A stretch of DNA of 64,000 nucleotides. Source: Alishewanella agri BL06 (GTDB taxonomy: Bacteria > Pseudomonadota > Gammaproteobacteria > Enterobacterales > Alteromonadaceae). The stretch spans positions 62,001 through 126,000 of the forward strand of contig NZ_AKKU01000010.1 in assembly GCF_000272005.1 (NCBI RefSeq), given 5' to 3'. Position numbers and translations under genes: made by a program. The notes under the pieces were generated by a model that did no database searches, had not been told where the DNA came from, and saw nothing but the letters and a program-made list of their open reading frames with translations. The first letter of the stretch is position 1; the number at the start of each line of letters is the position of its first letter. Below, piece by piece: positions 54,701 to 63,646 of the stretch.

Positions 54701-54852
54701 AGTGCCAGCGCCTGATAGCCCAAAGCCGCCGCCGTGCTAACTAACTCCTCCGGCGAGGAAGCGCCTTGTAAAAAACTGAAGTTCGAACGGCAAAATAACT
54801 CCGCGTAGGCTACGGCCCCGGATGGCGGCGCTGCCGCTGACGTTTCGCTCAT
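51739..54852 (-). CDS. dnaE2: Error-prone DNA polymerase (C-family, ImuC)
   Basis: A 1037-residue alpha-type polymerase, shorter than replicative DnaE (about 1160). N-terminal PHP domain (AELFCRSNFSFLQGAS), catalytic palm aspartates in PPDIDVDFEHERRE (about 380-393), finger and helix-hairpin-helix regions, and a C-terminal OB fold (VVKVAGLVTCRQCPGTA...VTFLTLEDE). Does SOS-induced translesion synthesis with ImuB. Last gene of the imuA-imuB-dnaE2 cassette, nine bp after imuB. Confidence 0.95.
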   Translation of the reverse strand: MSETSAAAPPSGAVAYAELFCRSNFSFLQGASSPEELVSTAAALGYQALALTDECSVAGVVRAHRQIKQQQLPLKLIIGSYFQLPGLSLVLLCPDRQAYAELCRIITNARRRAEKGHYQLEEWDLRSSKHCLALWLPQGEAEVDQYWGQLLSRHFSGRLHLALVRQLRYREARYLAYCQTLAHDFALPQLAVGAVLMHQRERLALQQTLTAIRLKTPVQQLGRQLLSNAEACLRPLSKLAKLYPAAALAQSVTLAAACQFSLDELRYEYPSELVPSDLSASQYLQQLVQAGARQRFGTAGPAASIQALIDKELALIAELRYEYFFLTIYDLVQFAKARGILYQGRGSAANSVVCYCLEITAVDPRQINVLFERFLSRERQEPPDIDVDFEHERREEVMQYLYQKYGRERAALAATVISYRLKSAIRDVGKALGINEMQLEHFIKNLNRRHDVVSWQQQLSQLGLNTEQGLGQQLVQLVEQIRGFPRHLSQHVGGFVISAGPLYELVPVENAAMAERTVIQWDKDDLETLGLLKVDVLALGMLTAIRRCFQLVQQHYGLTLSIAAINGYGDDPQVYRQIQQADTVGVFQIESRAQMSMLPRLRPACYYDLVIQIAIVRPGPIQGDMVHPYLLRRHGLEAVSYPSPEVAGVLSRTLGVPIFQEQVIQLAMVAAGFSGGEADQLRRAMASWKKTGELLQFKEKLINGMLSRGYQQDFAERIYQQICGFGEYGFPESHSASFAVLAYVSAWLKHYFPAAFYTALLNSYPMGFYSPSQLIQDAIRHQLRVLPVCINASAAAHQLVLHQGDWAIRLGLQQVKGLSPQTLQQLLQQRPAAGFCHPVQLKQLGLNARELAALASSNALQSLTGDRYNSRWHLLDQQTQLPLFAAVAEPATPLLQPPSEREAMLEDYQALGFSLDYHPLHYLRQRGKLAGCTLASDLATVRQQAVVKVAGLVTCRQCPGTAAGVTFLTLEDESGNINVVVWQGTALAQQQPYLTAKILQVNGILEREGEVIHVIAGRLTDLTPLLEALPAGSRDFH

Positions 54853-54861
54853 CGGCCCCCC

Positions 54862-56265
54862 TTAGCTAAACCAACCCTGCAGATACCATTGCTGCTGGGG
54901 TGTGCGGTATACCCACCAAAGCTGCCCCTGCTCAGTGCGGGCCAGATAATAATCCCGCTGCAATAAGGTGCCACTTTGCCAGCACAGTTGCTCCAAACGC
55001 TCGGCACCACTTAACAGCGTCACCGCCTCGGTTAAAGGCAGGGCTTTGGGCAGTTGTAAAATAGGCCTGAGCTGATAACAAAGCGCCGCATTCAGTGCCG
55101 GCAGCGCCGCTACAGCTGATGCTGATGACTCTGCCTCCGGCCAGTGACTCAGGCTTAGCACCGGTGTCACCACCGCCTGCTCCCCCAGGCGGGCCACCAA
55201 CACACTGAGCAGTTGTGCTTTGCTCAGCGGCTGTGAGCGTTGTGCCAGTAAATTACAACTTGCGCGCTGATCGGGTACATAGTCTGTTGCCGAAAATTGC
55301 AGCGCATACACCGGCTCTGGCAGCTGCAGCTGCGCCAGGTGCAGGGACAGTAATTGCTGCCAGTTCGCAGCACAGGCTTCACCGGCCCGGGCGCGGATCT
55401 GCAGAGGTAAGGGGCTATGCTGGCGAAACTGCAGGGTGAGCTGCAAACACTGGCACAGTAAGTTGGCCCGGCGTAAAAACTGCTGCAGTTGCTGTAACAA
55501 TGGCTGTAACGGCTTTAATAACTGTGGACTTTCAGTAATTTCATAATGCAGCTGTAATTCACGGTTAAATTGCAGCCGGGGTCGGTAAAATTTTGGTAAT
55601 TGCAGTACTCTGCCCGTTAATGCCGCCAGATATTGCAGCACGTCCTGAGAAAAACGCCGCGCCAGCTCTGCTGCCGGCAATGCCAGTAAGGGACCTAACT
55701 GCCGGATCCCCAACCGGGCTAACTGCTCAATGCTAGCCGCCGGCAGATCGCTGGCAGTTAACGGACAAAGTGCCAGCTTGGCCTGCTCTGCCGCTGGCGT
55801 TAAGTACAGCTCGGCCTGCCCGGAGCGGGCCAGTAATTTTGCAGCCAGCGGAGTTTGCCCCGCTGCAGCCAGATATTGATAGGGACAGTCTGCCAGTTGC
55901 AGCTGGAGTTGCTGCCAGTAACGGGCAGGATCCGGGTAGAGTTTAAGCATGCTACTCACCCGGATCTGCAAGGCATCCGGCGGCTGAAGCGCCAGATCGG
56001 CTGTCACCTGATATAACCGCTCCGCCAGTTGCTGCAGCAGCTGCTTTACCCGTGCCGGCTCAGGACTAAACAGCTGTAACTCACGACACAGTAACACGGC
56101 CGTTGCCACACTTTGCCCGACCTTGACCCCGGCTGCCGCTGCCAGTGAATTAACCCCCAGCAATTGATGTCGTTTCGGACATGCCAGCGCCATCGGCTGT
56201 GCCGGATATTGTACTGCCAGTTGATCAAGTTGCAGGCTGGGGAAATACAGATAAAGCCAGCGCAT
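54862..56265 (-). CDS. imuB: ImuB, inactive Y-family polymerase-like protein
   Basis: A 467-residue Y-family relative. The first catalytic motif, normally MDxDxFF(A/Y), reads MRWLYLYFPSLQLDQLA, with no metal-binding acid at the usual place, as in all ImuB proteins. It acts as a scaffold linking the beta clamp, ImuA and DnaE2. Gln/Leu-rich little-finger region. Ten bp separate it from imuA. Confidence 0.9.
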   Translation of the reverse strand: MRWLYLYFPSLQLDQLAVQYPAQPMALACPKRHQLLGVNSLAAAAGVKVGQSVATAVLLCRELQLFSPEPARVKQLLQQLAERLYQVTADLALQPPDALQIRVSSMLKLYPDPARYWQQLQLQLADCPYQYLAAAGQTPLAAKLLARSGQAELYLTPAAEQAKLALCPLTASDLPAASIEQLARLGIRQLGPLLALPAAELARRFSQDVLQYLAALTGRVLQLPKFYRPRLQFNRELQLHYEITESPQLLKPLQPLLQQLQQFLRRANLLCQCLQLTLQFRQHSPLPLQIRARAGEACAANWQQLLSLHLAQLQLPEPVYALQFSATDYVPDQRASCNLLAQRSQPLSKAQLLSVLVARLGEQAVVTPVLSLSHWPEAESSASAVAALPALNAALCYQLRPILQLPKALPLTEAVTLLSGAERLEQLCWQSGTLLQRDYYLARTEQGQLWWVYRTPQQQWYLQGWFS

Positions 56266-56275
56266 GACAAAGCCC

Positions 56276-56938
56276 TCAGGCGGTCTCAGCCAAAGCCGCG
56301 TGGGTGCGGGTCAGTACCGGATAAAGCTCAGGCCATTCATCTTGCCAGTTAAGATAAAATTGTTGCCCGGCCCAGCCGGCACGGCGTTTTAACACTTTAA
56401 GCTGCAAACCTTGAGGCTGTGGCAGTAGCTGTAGCGCCAGTGCTAAAGGCAGCGTTAATTCCGGCTGATGCGTGGTCAGTTGCAGCACTAACGCCTGCTG
56501 CGACTGAGCTGCCAGCTGTAAACGACGTGCCGCTTTGCGCGCCAGCGTCCCCTGCCAGAGCAGGACCAGACTACATAAACCACTTTGTAATAACTGCTCT
56601 GCAGCCCAGAGTGCATCTGTTTCACTGAGGCCGGAAAGCAACAGCAACTGTGACGGGTTAATCCCCTGTGCCGCCAACGGCTCAGCTTGGAGTAACTGCG
56701 GCGGATTAATCAGCCCCAGCAGGCCTTGCTGCTGCAGTTGTTTGAATAAGGGTAACAGTAAACGCAACTCGCCAATTGCCGGCTGGCTTTGCAATACCAG
56801 CAAACCGGACGCCGGCCAGCCACCCAGTTGCCGGTCAAATTCGGCATAACCGGAACTTAGCTGCTGACCGGCAGCAGGTAAGGCTGAGCCTTGCCAGAGC
56901 CATTGCCGCTGCGTCAGTTGTTCAAGTAAGCTGTGCAT
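56276..56938 (-). CDS. imuA: ImuA, SOS mutasome component
   Basis: A 220-residue RecA/SulA-like protein. Typical opening: LPAAGQQLSSGYAEFDRQLGGWPASGLLVL (recognisable as SGYAEFDRQLGGWP), then LINPPQLLQAEPLAAQGI. Needed with ImuB and DnaE2 for damage-induced mutagenesis. A consensus LexA box lies 12 bp before the ATG, so the whole cassette is expected to be SOS-induced. Confidence 0.9.
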   Translation of the reverse strand: MHSLLEQLTQRQWLWQGSALPAAGQQLSSGYAEFDRQLGGWPASGLLVLQSQPAIGELRLLLPLFKQLQQQGLLGLINPPQLLQAEPLAAQGINPSQLLLLSGLSETDALWAAEQLLQSGLCSLVLLWQGTLARKAARRLQLAAQSQQALVLQLTTHQPELTLPLALALQLLPQPQGLQLKVLKRRAGWAGQQFYLNWQDEWPELYPVLTRTHAALAETA

Positions 56939-56950
56939 AGACCACCAAAA

Positions 56951-56970
56951 TACTGTTTATAAATACAGTA
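56951..56970 (-). promoter_or_regulatory. LexA box (SOS operator) of imuA-imuB-dnaE2
   Basis: TACTGTTTATAAATACAGTA: the CTGT-N8-ACAG consensus with symmetrical TA flanks, 12 bp upstream of imuA. Confidence 0.93.
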
Positions 56971-57008
56971 TATTTGCTGGTGTTAAAAATGCAAGCACCC
57001 ATAGAGTC

Positions 57009-57030
57009 CCCACAGGCTGTAGACTGTGGG
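57009..57030 (-). terminator. Weak hairpin downstream of rlmC
   Basis: CCCACAG-GCTGTAGA-CTGTGGG, 36 bp past the rlmC stop on the minus strand. No T run, so weak evidence for termination. Confidence 0.35.
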
Positions 57031-57065
57031 CAAAGGTGTGTGGTTAGCGGGTTTACAAAAGCGGA

Positions 57066-58220
57066 TCAGGCGGTTTTAGCCCGCTGCTGTAACAGGGTCA
57101 GCACTTCGTAATGACTACTATGGGCAAATAAATCAAAAAGTTGCACCCGCAGTAACTGATAGTTATCCAACAAGGTCAAGTCCGCTGCCAGACTATTGGC
57201 ATTGCAGCTGGAATAAATAATATAAGCGGGGGCCAGCTGTTTAATCGCCGTCACCAGCTCGACGCCTAAGCCGCGGCGGGGTGGATTCACGACCAGGAGA
57301 TCCGGTGGGCTAACCGCCGCCGTGGCAAAAGCAGCGGAGTCCAGCGCCCTAAAATCGACCTGAGTAAACCCCAGCTCAGCCGCGGCCTGCTTGGCACTGG
57401 CAATGGCGGAGGGCGCAATTTCAATCCCGGTCAGTGTCATCTGATTGCTGGCCAAATGTAAACCAAAACCGCCCACGCCACAGAACAGATCCCAGAGGTG
57501 CCGGATCGGCACGCCTTGTTGCGTAAGTTCCGCAGTCCAGGTTGCAGCAGTGGCATAGAGCCTGGCCGCCAATTCAGGATTGATCTGAAAAAAACTCTGC
57601 GGGCTTAAATACAGCGGTACCTGATTAAGTTGCTCGCGCAGCAAAGCCTGCTCTGTTAACAGGATTTCTTCCGGCCCTTCCAGCAGCGCTGCCGGCTTGG
57701 GCTGTAAATTAACGCTGACCACCGACAACGCCGGTAAGCTTGCCAATAACCAGGGTAAATGCTTTTGCAACGCCGCCAGACAGTTCTTTGAACGCAGTAC
57801 CAGACGCAGCATAAAGTGACCACTGTGATAACTTTGCTGCAGTAGCACATACTTGAGCTCGCCGCAGCGGGCGGCAATATCGTACGGGGTAAGCTGAGCA
57901 CGGCTAATCAATTGCTTAATCACCGCAAAAACGGCCGCAAAGGCTGGCGGATATAAGGGGCAATCGGCGAGATCAACTGCCTGCCCCTGTTGATTTATGA
58001 TCCCCAGTAGCGGCGCCTCACAGCTACCCTGCACCACCATCTTGGCTTTATAACGACACGCCTGTTGCTGACTTGCCACCGGCGCCAAGATCTCCAGCGG
58101 CGCCAAAGGAGAGACTAACTGCAACAGTTGTTGCTGCTTTAATGCCAACTGCTCGGCATAGGGCATCGCCAGCCATTGACAGGACTGACAACGGCCTGCA
58201 ACAAAATGCGCGCAATGCAT
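57066..58220 (-). CDS. rlmC: 23S rRNA (uracil(747)-C(5))-methyltransferase
   Basis: SAM-dependent enzyme methylating U747 of 23S rRNA. Starting at MHCAHFVAGRCQSCQW (58220) gives 384 residues, matching the family opening with its Fe-S cysteines (CxxxxxGRCxSC); the in-frame start at 58262 would overlap the upstream gene. SAM motif DLFCGVGGFGLHLA (about 246-259), NPPRRGLG (about 318-325) and the catalytic Cys in YSSCNANSLAADL (about 342-354). Four bp after the phosphodiesterase gene. Confidence 0.93.
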   Translation of the reverse strand: MHCAHFVAGRCQSCQWLAMPYAEQLALKQQQLLQLVSPLAPLEILAPVASQQQACRYKAKMVVQGSCEAPLLGIINQQGQAVDLADCPLYPPAFAAVFAVIKQLISRAQLTPYDIAARCGELKYVLLQQSYHSGHFMLRLVLRSKNCLAALQKHLPWLLASLPALSVVSVNLQPKPAALLEGPEEILLTEQALLREQLNQVPLYLSPQSFFQINPELAARLYATAATWTAELTQQGVPIRHLWDLFCGVGGFGLHLASNQMTLTGIEIAPSAIASAKQAAAELGFTQVDFRALDSAAFATAAVSPPDLLVVNPPRRGLGVELVTAIKQLAPAYIIYSSCNANSLAADLTLLDNYQLLRVQLFDLFAHSSHYEVLTLLQQRAKTA

Positions 58221-58224
58221 CCGC

Positions 58225-59478
58225 TTAGTCCCGCAATAACAGCGATAACGCGCGCGGATCACCCTGATTGGGCGCCGGTGTCAGGCCCACTACCCTGGCC
58301 ATCACATTGTAAAAATCGACCATGCTTAATTGCGCTACCGTCGCCTGTTGTTTAAAGGCCGGTCCATAGGCAATCAGCATTCCCTGCATATCCGGCTCGG
58401 TATTGTCATAACCATGGCTGCCACGTGCTCTGAAGAAAGACGGGTCAGCCTTTAAACCGGGTAATAAGCTGCGCCGGACAAAGATCCAGGGCTGCTCCGC
58501 CAGCAAAATAATCGGCGCGATGCGGGCATGTTGTTGATGCTGAAACCGCTCTGGCAACTCATGCTTGCGGTACAGGCGCATCTGCTCTGGGTTATAACGC
58601 CCGGCAATTTGCTGATACAGCAGCTCTTCCTGGCCACTTTTCGGGAAAATGCTGACAATTTCACGTGAAAAGCGAACATTCTGCGTTAAACTGCCATCAA
58701 ACAACTCATCAGCAATAATATATTTGCGCTGATCGACCTCTGCCATACCATGGTCGGAGCTGATGATCAGGTTGACCTGCTCCGCCTGACCACGCTCACG
58801 TAAGGTTTGCACCAGATAGGTAAGCTCAGCATCTACCTCGGCCAGAGCCTGAGCTACCTGCTCTGAGCGCGGGCCATAGTTATGACCTGCACTATCCACA
58901 TCACTAAAATACAAGGTGATCACTCTTGGCCGCTCGGCTTCAGGCAGCGCCAACCAGGCCAGTACCTGCTCGGTGCGCTCACGGTTTGGTGTCTCATGCT
59001 GATAGGGAAACCAGTAGCTGGGCCGCTTACCTTTAATTTCTGCTTCCGAGCCCGGGAAAAAATAAGTGGCCGCCTTCACGCCCTGCAATTCAGCCGTGAT
59101 CCAAATCGGCTCGCCCTGCCACCAGAAGCCATCTGCCACCTGATCCGCCATACTCATCGCAAAATGCCGTTGATGCTCAGGATCATACATCGAGTTATCA
59201 ACAATACCGTGCCGCTCCGGGTGTAAACCGGTAACCAGTGAGTAATGATTGGGGAAGGTTTTACTTGGAAAGACCGGCTGTAATTGTTTGACATGCACAC
59301 CGCCCGCCGCCAGTTCGGCTAACATCGGTGCCTGATGCAAACTCAGGTAGTCATGACGCAGACCGTCAATTGAGATAATCAGCAGACTACCTGGACTGGC
59401 AGCAGCCGTACTTTGTGTTACTGGGGCCTGACTACAGCTAAGTAGTAACAGACTGATAAAAAACACAAAAAACTTCAT
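58225..59478 (-). CDS. ENPP-type phosphodiesterase/pyrophosphatase lipoprotein
   Basis: A 417-residue alkaline phosphatase superfamily protein with a lipoprotein signal (ISLLLLSCSQAP, Cys15). ISIDGLRHDY supplies the first metal Asp and PSKTFPNHYSLVTGLHPERHGI the nucleophile Thr (SKTFPN); DVDSAGHNYG and SSDHGMAEV supply later zinc ligands. These mark the nucleotide pyrophosphatase/phosphodiesterase family. Probably periplasmic, acting on nucleotides or phosphodiesters. Monocistronic or joined with rlmC. Confidence 0.88.
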   Translation of the reverse strand: MKFFVFFISLLLLSCSQAPVTQSTAAASPGSLLIISIDGLRHDYLSLHQAPMLAELAAGGVHVKQLQPVFPSKTFPNHYSLVTGLHPERHGIVDNSMYDPEHQRHFAMSMADQVADGFWWQGEPIWITAELQGVKAATYFFPGSEAEIKGKRPSYWFPYQHETPNRERTEQVLAWLALPEAERPRVITLYFSDVDSAGHNYGPRSEQVAQALAEVDAELTYLVQTLRERGQAEQVNLIISSDHGMAEVDQRKYIIADELFDGSLTQNVRFSREIVSIFPKSGQEELLYQQIAGRYNPEQMRLYRKHELPERFQHQQHARIAPIILLAEQPWIFVRRSLLPGLKADPSFFRARGSHGYDNTEPDMQGMLIAYGPAFKQQATVAQLSMVDFYNVMARVVGLTPAPNQGDPRALSLLLRD

Positions 59479-59619
59479 AAGTATCAGATCCGGATCGAAA
59501 TTAGCCTGATCTTAGCAACTCAGGCAGAAAACCATTAAGTGTACTGATTTTTGTTGACCGCTTCATGACATTTTGCCGGTTATTGCCGGCACTTTACCGA
59601 AAGCGGCCTCAGGCTTTGC

Positions 59620-60144
59620 TTAACTGATTAATTTAAAGCGCTGCAATGGCAGGTACTCTAAGGCTTCGCCTTCACGCCGCGAATGATAGAGCGCAAACTC
59701 CCGAACCTTAAGTCTGAGCGGCGTGACGCGCTGTTGCCCCTCAAACAGCGCCTGGCGCGCCAGCGTGATATGCGGCCGATACTCAGCATGTGGCTCGGTA
59801 AAGCCCTGTACCTGACAAAACTGCGCCAGCTGTTGCTGCAGCAATAGCAAGGCTGGTGGTATCGATGAGGGCGCCAGATACAGAATTTTCGGCTGCCTAA
59901 AGCCCGCCAGATAATCAAGCTCTAGCTCGAATGCAGCAGAACGAAGCTTAGCTGCTGACTGCAATAACAGCTGCTGTTGCTCAGCCGTCACCTGCCCCAG
60001 AAAAAATAACGTCAGGTGCAAGTTCGCCACCGCTACCGCTTTGGCGCCGGGACAAGCTTGCAGCGCCTGCTGCTGATAAGGCGCTAATAGCTGTTGCTGC
60101 TGCGCCGAAAAACACAAACTAAAGAACAGCCGCCGGCTTTCCAC
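59620..60144 (-). CDS. thpR: RNA 2',3'-cyclic phosphodiesterase
   Basis: A 174-residue 2H phosphoesterase with the two HxTx motifs: HLTLFFLG (about 43-50) and HITLAR (about 126-131). Family members hydrolyse 2',3'-cyclic phosphate ends on RNA. Three bp after the stop of the upstream radical SAM gene, so co-transcribed. Confidence 0.9.
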   Translation of the reverse strand: MESRRLFFSLCFSAQQQQLLAPYQQQALQACPGAKAVAVANLHLTLFFLGQVTAEQQQLLLQSAAKLRSAAFELELDYLAGFRQPKILYLAPSSIPPALLLLQQQLAQFCQVQGFTEPHAEYRPHITLARQALFEGQQRVTPLRLKVREFALYHSRREGEALEYLPLQRFKLIS

Positions 60145-60147
60145 TGC

Positions 60148-62508
60148 TCAGCTGCCAGTGCGGCCGGTTTTTGCTGCCGGTTTACCTTTGACTACCGGTT
60201 TACCTTTGGCTGCCGGCTTATCTTTTACCGGTGCCTGGCTGGCCGGCTTAGATGCCACCTGCCCGGCTTGGGCTTTACCCTTTGCTTTGCCGTTCGCTGT
60301 GCTGTGCTTTGACCTTGCCGTGGCCTGCGCAGCCGGATTTAAGCCAGTGTGCCGCGTTAATGCCGGCTTACCACCGCGCTGTGGTCTTTGCTGCTGCTCG
60401 TCTTTCGTCTCTGGCGGCACCAGACAGTCTTTACCCCGGCCAATCAGATGCTGCATTTTCAAGCGGATCAGCGCTTCGCGAATGATCGGCCAACCTTTGG
60501 GATCATGATAACGCAGGATCGCTTTATGCAGCCGGCGCTGCCGCTCGCCCTTAGGCACCGGCACCACTTCGGTATTCGCTTTATTGATATTTTTCAGCGA
60601 ATTCATTTCGGTATGATAAATGGTGGTGGCATTGGCCATTGGGCTCGGGTAGAAATTCTGTACCTGATCCAACCTAAAATCGCGCGCCTTTAACCACAGC
60701 GCCAGATTAATCATATCCAGATCGGTGGTACCCGGATGCGAGGCAATAAAATACGGGATCAGATACTGCTCTTTACCGGCTTCTTTACTAAAGCGGTCGA
60801 ACATTTCTTTAAATTTGTCGTAGGCGCCCATGCCCGGCTTCATCATTTTCGACAAAGGTCCCTCTTCAGTATGCTCAGGGGCAATTTTTAAATAGCCCCC
60901 GACATGGTGCTGCACTAACTCTTTGACATAATTCGGATCTTCTACCGCCAAATCGTAACGCACCCCCGAGGCGACCAGTACCTTTTTAATGCCCGGTAAA
61001 TTCCGGGCTTCACGGTACAGTTCAACCGTTGGGCTCTGATCGGTATCCATATGCTCGCAAATCGTCGGATAGACGCAGCTGGGGCGACGACAGGTTTGTT
61101 CGGCTTTCGGGTTTTTACAGTTTAGACGATACATATTGGCGGTCGGGCCACCCAGATCGGAGATCACCCCGGTAAAACCCGGGACTTTGTCGCGAATATC
61201 CTTGATCTCCTGCATAATCGACTCTTTCGAGCGACTCTGGATAATTCGTCCCTCATGCTCGGTAATCGAACAGAATGAGCAGCCACCAAAGCAGCCGCGC
61301 ATAATATTGACCGAGGTTTTAATCATCTCATAGGCAGGAATTTTCGCCTTGCCATACACCGGATGCGGCACCCGCTGATACGGCAAACCAAATACCAGAT
61401 CCATTTCCGCAGTACTGAGCGGAAAGGCTGGTGGATTAACCCAGATATGCCGATCGCCATGGCGCTGCATAATGGCACGGGCACAGCCAGGGTTGGTTTC
61501 CTGATGTAAGATCCGTGATGCATGCGCATACAGCGGCTTATTCACACTGACCTGCTCAAACGCGGGTAACTTAACATACGTTTGCTCCCACGGCTTTTGC
61601 CGCGGCGCCTGCACCATAATTGGCTTAGCTTCAACCTCAGCGGGCTTGGTTAAATCAATACCGGCTTTAGCAAATTCGGAATAGCTGCTGCAGCCAACAT
61701 CATCGGCGCCATAAGGATTCGGGATAGGGTCAATTTTACCGACTTTATCAATAGCGGTGGAATCGACGCCGCGCCAGCCCGGTAACGGCTCTTTGCGAAT
61801 AACCGCTGTGCCACGTACATCCTGAATTTCGCTAACAGGTATGCCCGACGCAATACGATGTGCTACTTCTACCAGCGGTCGCTCGGCGTTGCCGTAGATT
61901 AAAATATCGGCCTTGGCATCAAAAATCACTGAACGGCGTACTTTTTCTGACCAGTAATCATAGTGCGCAATGCGGCGTAAACTGGCCTCAATACCGCCGA
62001 TAATCACCGGCACCTCTTTGTAGGCTTCTTTACAACGCTGGGTATAAACCGTCACCGCCCGATCCGGCCGCTTGCCGCCAATATCACCCGGTGTGTAAGC
62101 ATCGTCATGCCGCAGTTTTTTATCAGCGGTATAACGGTTAATCATCGAGTCCATATTCCCGGCAGAAACGCCAAAAAACAGGCTCGGCTTCCCCAGGCGC
62201 ATAAAGTCGTCTTTACTGTGCCAATCAGGCTGGCAAATCAGGCCGACGCGGTAGCCCTGGGCTTCCAGCATGCGGCCGACCACCGCCATACCAAAGCTCG
62301 GGTGATCGACATAGGCATCGCCCACCACTAGGATCACATCACAGCTGTCCCAGCCAAGCTTATCCATCTCGGCGCGTGACATTGGTAAAAAAGGTGCCGG
62401 ACCAAAGCATTCAGCCCAGTATTTGGGATAGGAAAACAGGTCGCGTTCAGGCGCCATCCGCGCTACCGGAGCAGATTTACGGGATAAGGGAGCAGTAGCA
62501 GTGGACAT
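60148..62508 (-). CDS. YgiQ-family radical SAM protein
   Basis: A 786-residue protein from the ATG at 62508 ([12 protein letters not shown]). N-terminal YgiQ domain ([22 protein letters not shown]..., recognisable as [18 protein letters not shown]), radical SAM Cys motif [17 protein letters not shown] (CxxxCxxC, about residue 400), [12 protein letters not shown] and [15 protein letters not shown]. The last 90 residues are a disordered Lys/Ala/Pro-rich tail with repeated [13 protein letters not shown] units. Substrate of the family is unknown; no other radical SAM partner nearby. Confidence 0.9.
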   Translation of the reverse strand: MSTATAPLSRKSAPVARMAPERDLFSYPKYWAECFGPAPFLPMSRAEMDKLGWDSCDVILVVGDAYVDHPSFGMAVVGRMLEAQGYRVGLICQPDWHSKDDFMRLGKPSLFFGVSAGNMDSMINRYTADKKLRHDDAYTPGDIGGKRPDRAVTVYTQRCKEAYKEVPVIIGGIEASLRRIAHYDYWSEKVRRSVIFDAKADILIYGNAERPLVEVAHRIASGIPVSEIQDVRGTAVIRKEPLPGWRGVDSTAIDKVGKIDPIPNPYGADDVGCSSYSEFAKAGIDLTKPAEVEAKPIMVQAPRQKPWEQTYVKLPAFEQVSVNKPLYAHASRILHQETNPGCARAIMQRHGDRHIWVNPPAFPLSTAEMDLVFGLPYQRVPHPVYGKAKIPAYEMIKTSVNIMRGCFGGCSFCSITEHEGRIIQSRSKESIMQEIKDIRDKVPGFTGVISDLGGPTANMYRLNCKNPKAEQTCRRPSCVYPTICEHMDTDQSPTVELYREARNLPGIKKVLVASGVRYDLAVEDPNYVKELVQHHVGGYLKIAPEHTEEGPLSKMMKPGMGAYDKFKEMFDRFSKEAGKEQYLIPYFIASHPGTTDLDMINLALWLKARDFRLDQVQNFYPSPMANATTIYHTEMNSLKNINKANTEVVPVPKGERQRRLHKAILRYHDPKGWPIIREALIRLKMQHLIGRGKDCLVPPETKDEQQQRPQRGGKPALTRHTGLNPAAQATARSKHSTANGKAKGKAQAGQVASKPASQAPVKDKPAAKGKPVVKGKPAAKTGRTGS

Positions 62509-62652
62509 AAAACAAGCACCTGAAGATCGCAAGGGCGCATATTATACAAGTTAAGCTATAGAAAGGCGAATACGCGGATTTCTTCACGCTGCCAGCTGAC
62601 AATAATTACCGCGCACCGTACACTGAACTTAACGCACCCAGTGGAGCCTTTG

Positions 62653-63510
62653 ATGCCACGTCTTCGCCCCCGCCAATTACTGGCGCTGTCATTGTTAGCC
62701 GGCTTTTTAACCATGGCGCTGAAAACCCTGGCCTGGTATCTGACCGACTCTGTTGGCTTTTTATCCGACGCGCTGGAATCACTGGTTAATGTTACCGGTG
62801 CCGGCTTCGCCTTATGGATGGTGACCATCGCCCGACGGCCAGCAGATGATGGCCACCCCTTTGGGCATAGTAAAGCCGAGTATTTTTCAGCCGCCTTTGA
62901 AGGTGGCATGATATTTCTGGCGGCACTGGCGATTTTGTTTACCGCCGGTGAGCGGCTTCTTAATCCTCAGCCTATCAACGCCCTGGGTCTCGGTACCATT
63001 TTAACGGTCCTGGCCAGTTTACTGAACCTCGCCGTTGGTTTATTGCTGATCCGTGGCGGTAAAGACTGGCACTCACCCGCGCTGGAAGGCGATGGCAAAC
63101 ATTTGCTTACTGATGTCTGGACCACAGCAGGTGTGGTGCTCGGTGTTGCGCTGGCGGTGATATTTGAAAAAAACTGGCTCGACCCTTTGGTTGCCATTCT
63201 GGTTGCCCTGCACATTCTGCGTGAAGGCGGCCGCATTTTACATAAAGCCATTAACGGCCTGATGGATAACGCTCTGCCGGCGGAGCGGATCGCGCAAATC
63301 AACGTCAGTTTGGCAGACATTGGCGGGCCTGAGGTACAGTTTACTAATCTGCGTACCCGTACTGCAGCAACCCAGGCCTTCGCCCAAGCCGATTTGTTGG
63401 TACCAGGCCACTGGAGCGTCGAACGCGCGCATCAACTGGCCGATCAAGCCGAACAACAACTTGCCAGCCAAAACGTACAGCTTGTCGTCCACATCGAACC
63501 CCACCCCTGA
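62653..63510 (+). CDS. Cation diffusion facilitator (CDF) metal exporter
   Basis: A 285-residue CDF transporter. ATG at 62653 has GGAG eight bases upstream; a GTG at 62641 would overlap that site. About five to six membrane helices; metal-site residues SDALES in helix 2 and HLLTD in helix 5; a cytosolic C-terminal domain with His near the end (VVHIEPHP). Likely exports Zn2+, Fe2+ or Mn2+. Ends just before a hairpin with two DnaA boxes. Confidence 0.88.
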   Translation: MPRLRPRQLLALSLLAGFLTMALKTLAWYLTDSVGFLSDALESLVNVTGAGFALWMVTIARRPADDGHPFGHSKAEYFSAAFEGGMIFLAALAILFTAGERLLNPQPINALGLGTILTVLASLLNLAVGLLLIRGGKDWHSPALEGDGKHLLTDVWTTAGVVLGVALAVIFEKNWLDPLVAILVALHILREGGRILHKAINGLMDNALPAERIAQINVSLADIGGPEVQFTNLRTRTAATQAFAQADLLVPGHWSVERAHQLADQAEQQLASQNVQLVVHIEPHP

Positions 63511-63579
63511 CTTATCCACAGCACTCCGGTACCGGCTAGACCTCTGACCTCAGACCGGTACCGGACACCTGTGGATAAG
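63511..63579. repeat. Large palindrome with two perfect DnaA boxes
   Basis: CTTATCCACAG (63511-63521) and CTGTGGATAAG (63569-63579) form an 11 bp perfect inverted repeat, each arm a consensus DnaA box (TTATCCACA). Inside lie two copies of CCGGTACCGG (63526-63535 and 63555-63564). The segment GCACTCCGGTACCGG is shared exactly with the hairpin at 9243-9257. Begins right after the CDF stop; may act as a terminator-like hairpin, a DnaA-binding site, or both. Confidence 0.7.
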
Positions 63580-63646
63580 TTGAGGTTGCGCTAAAGGGAA
63601 CAACAGGTTAGTTTAAAAGCCATTCTGCTTTTAAAATTAAACACCT

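Noticed and set aside
63511..63579. Chromosome origin (oriC)
   Set aside because: Only two DnaA boxes, no AT-rich unwinding element and no dnaA, dnaN, mnmG or parA gene nearby.
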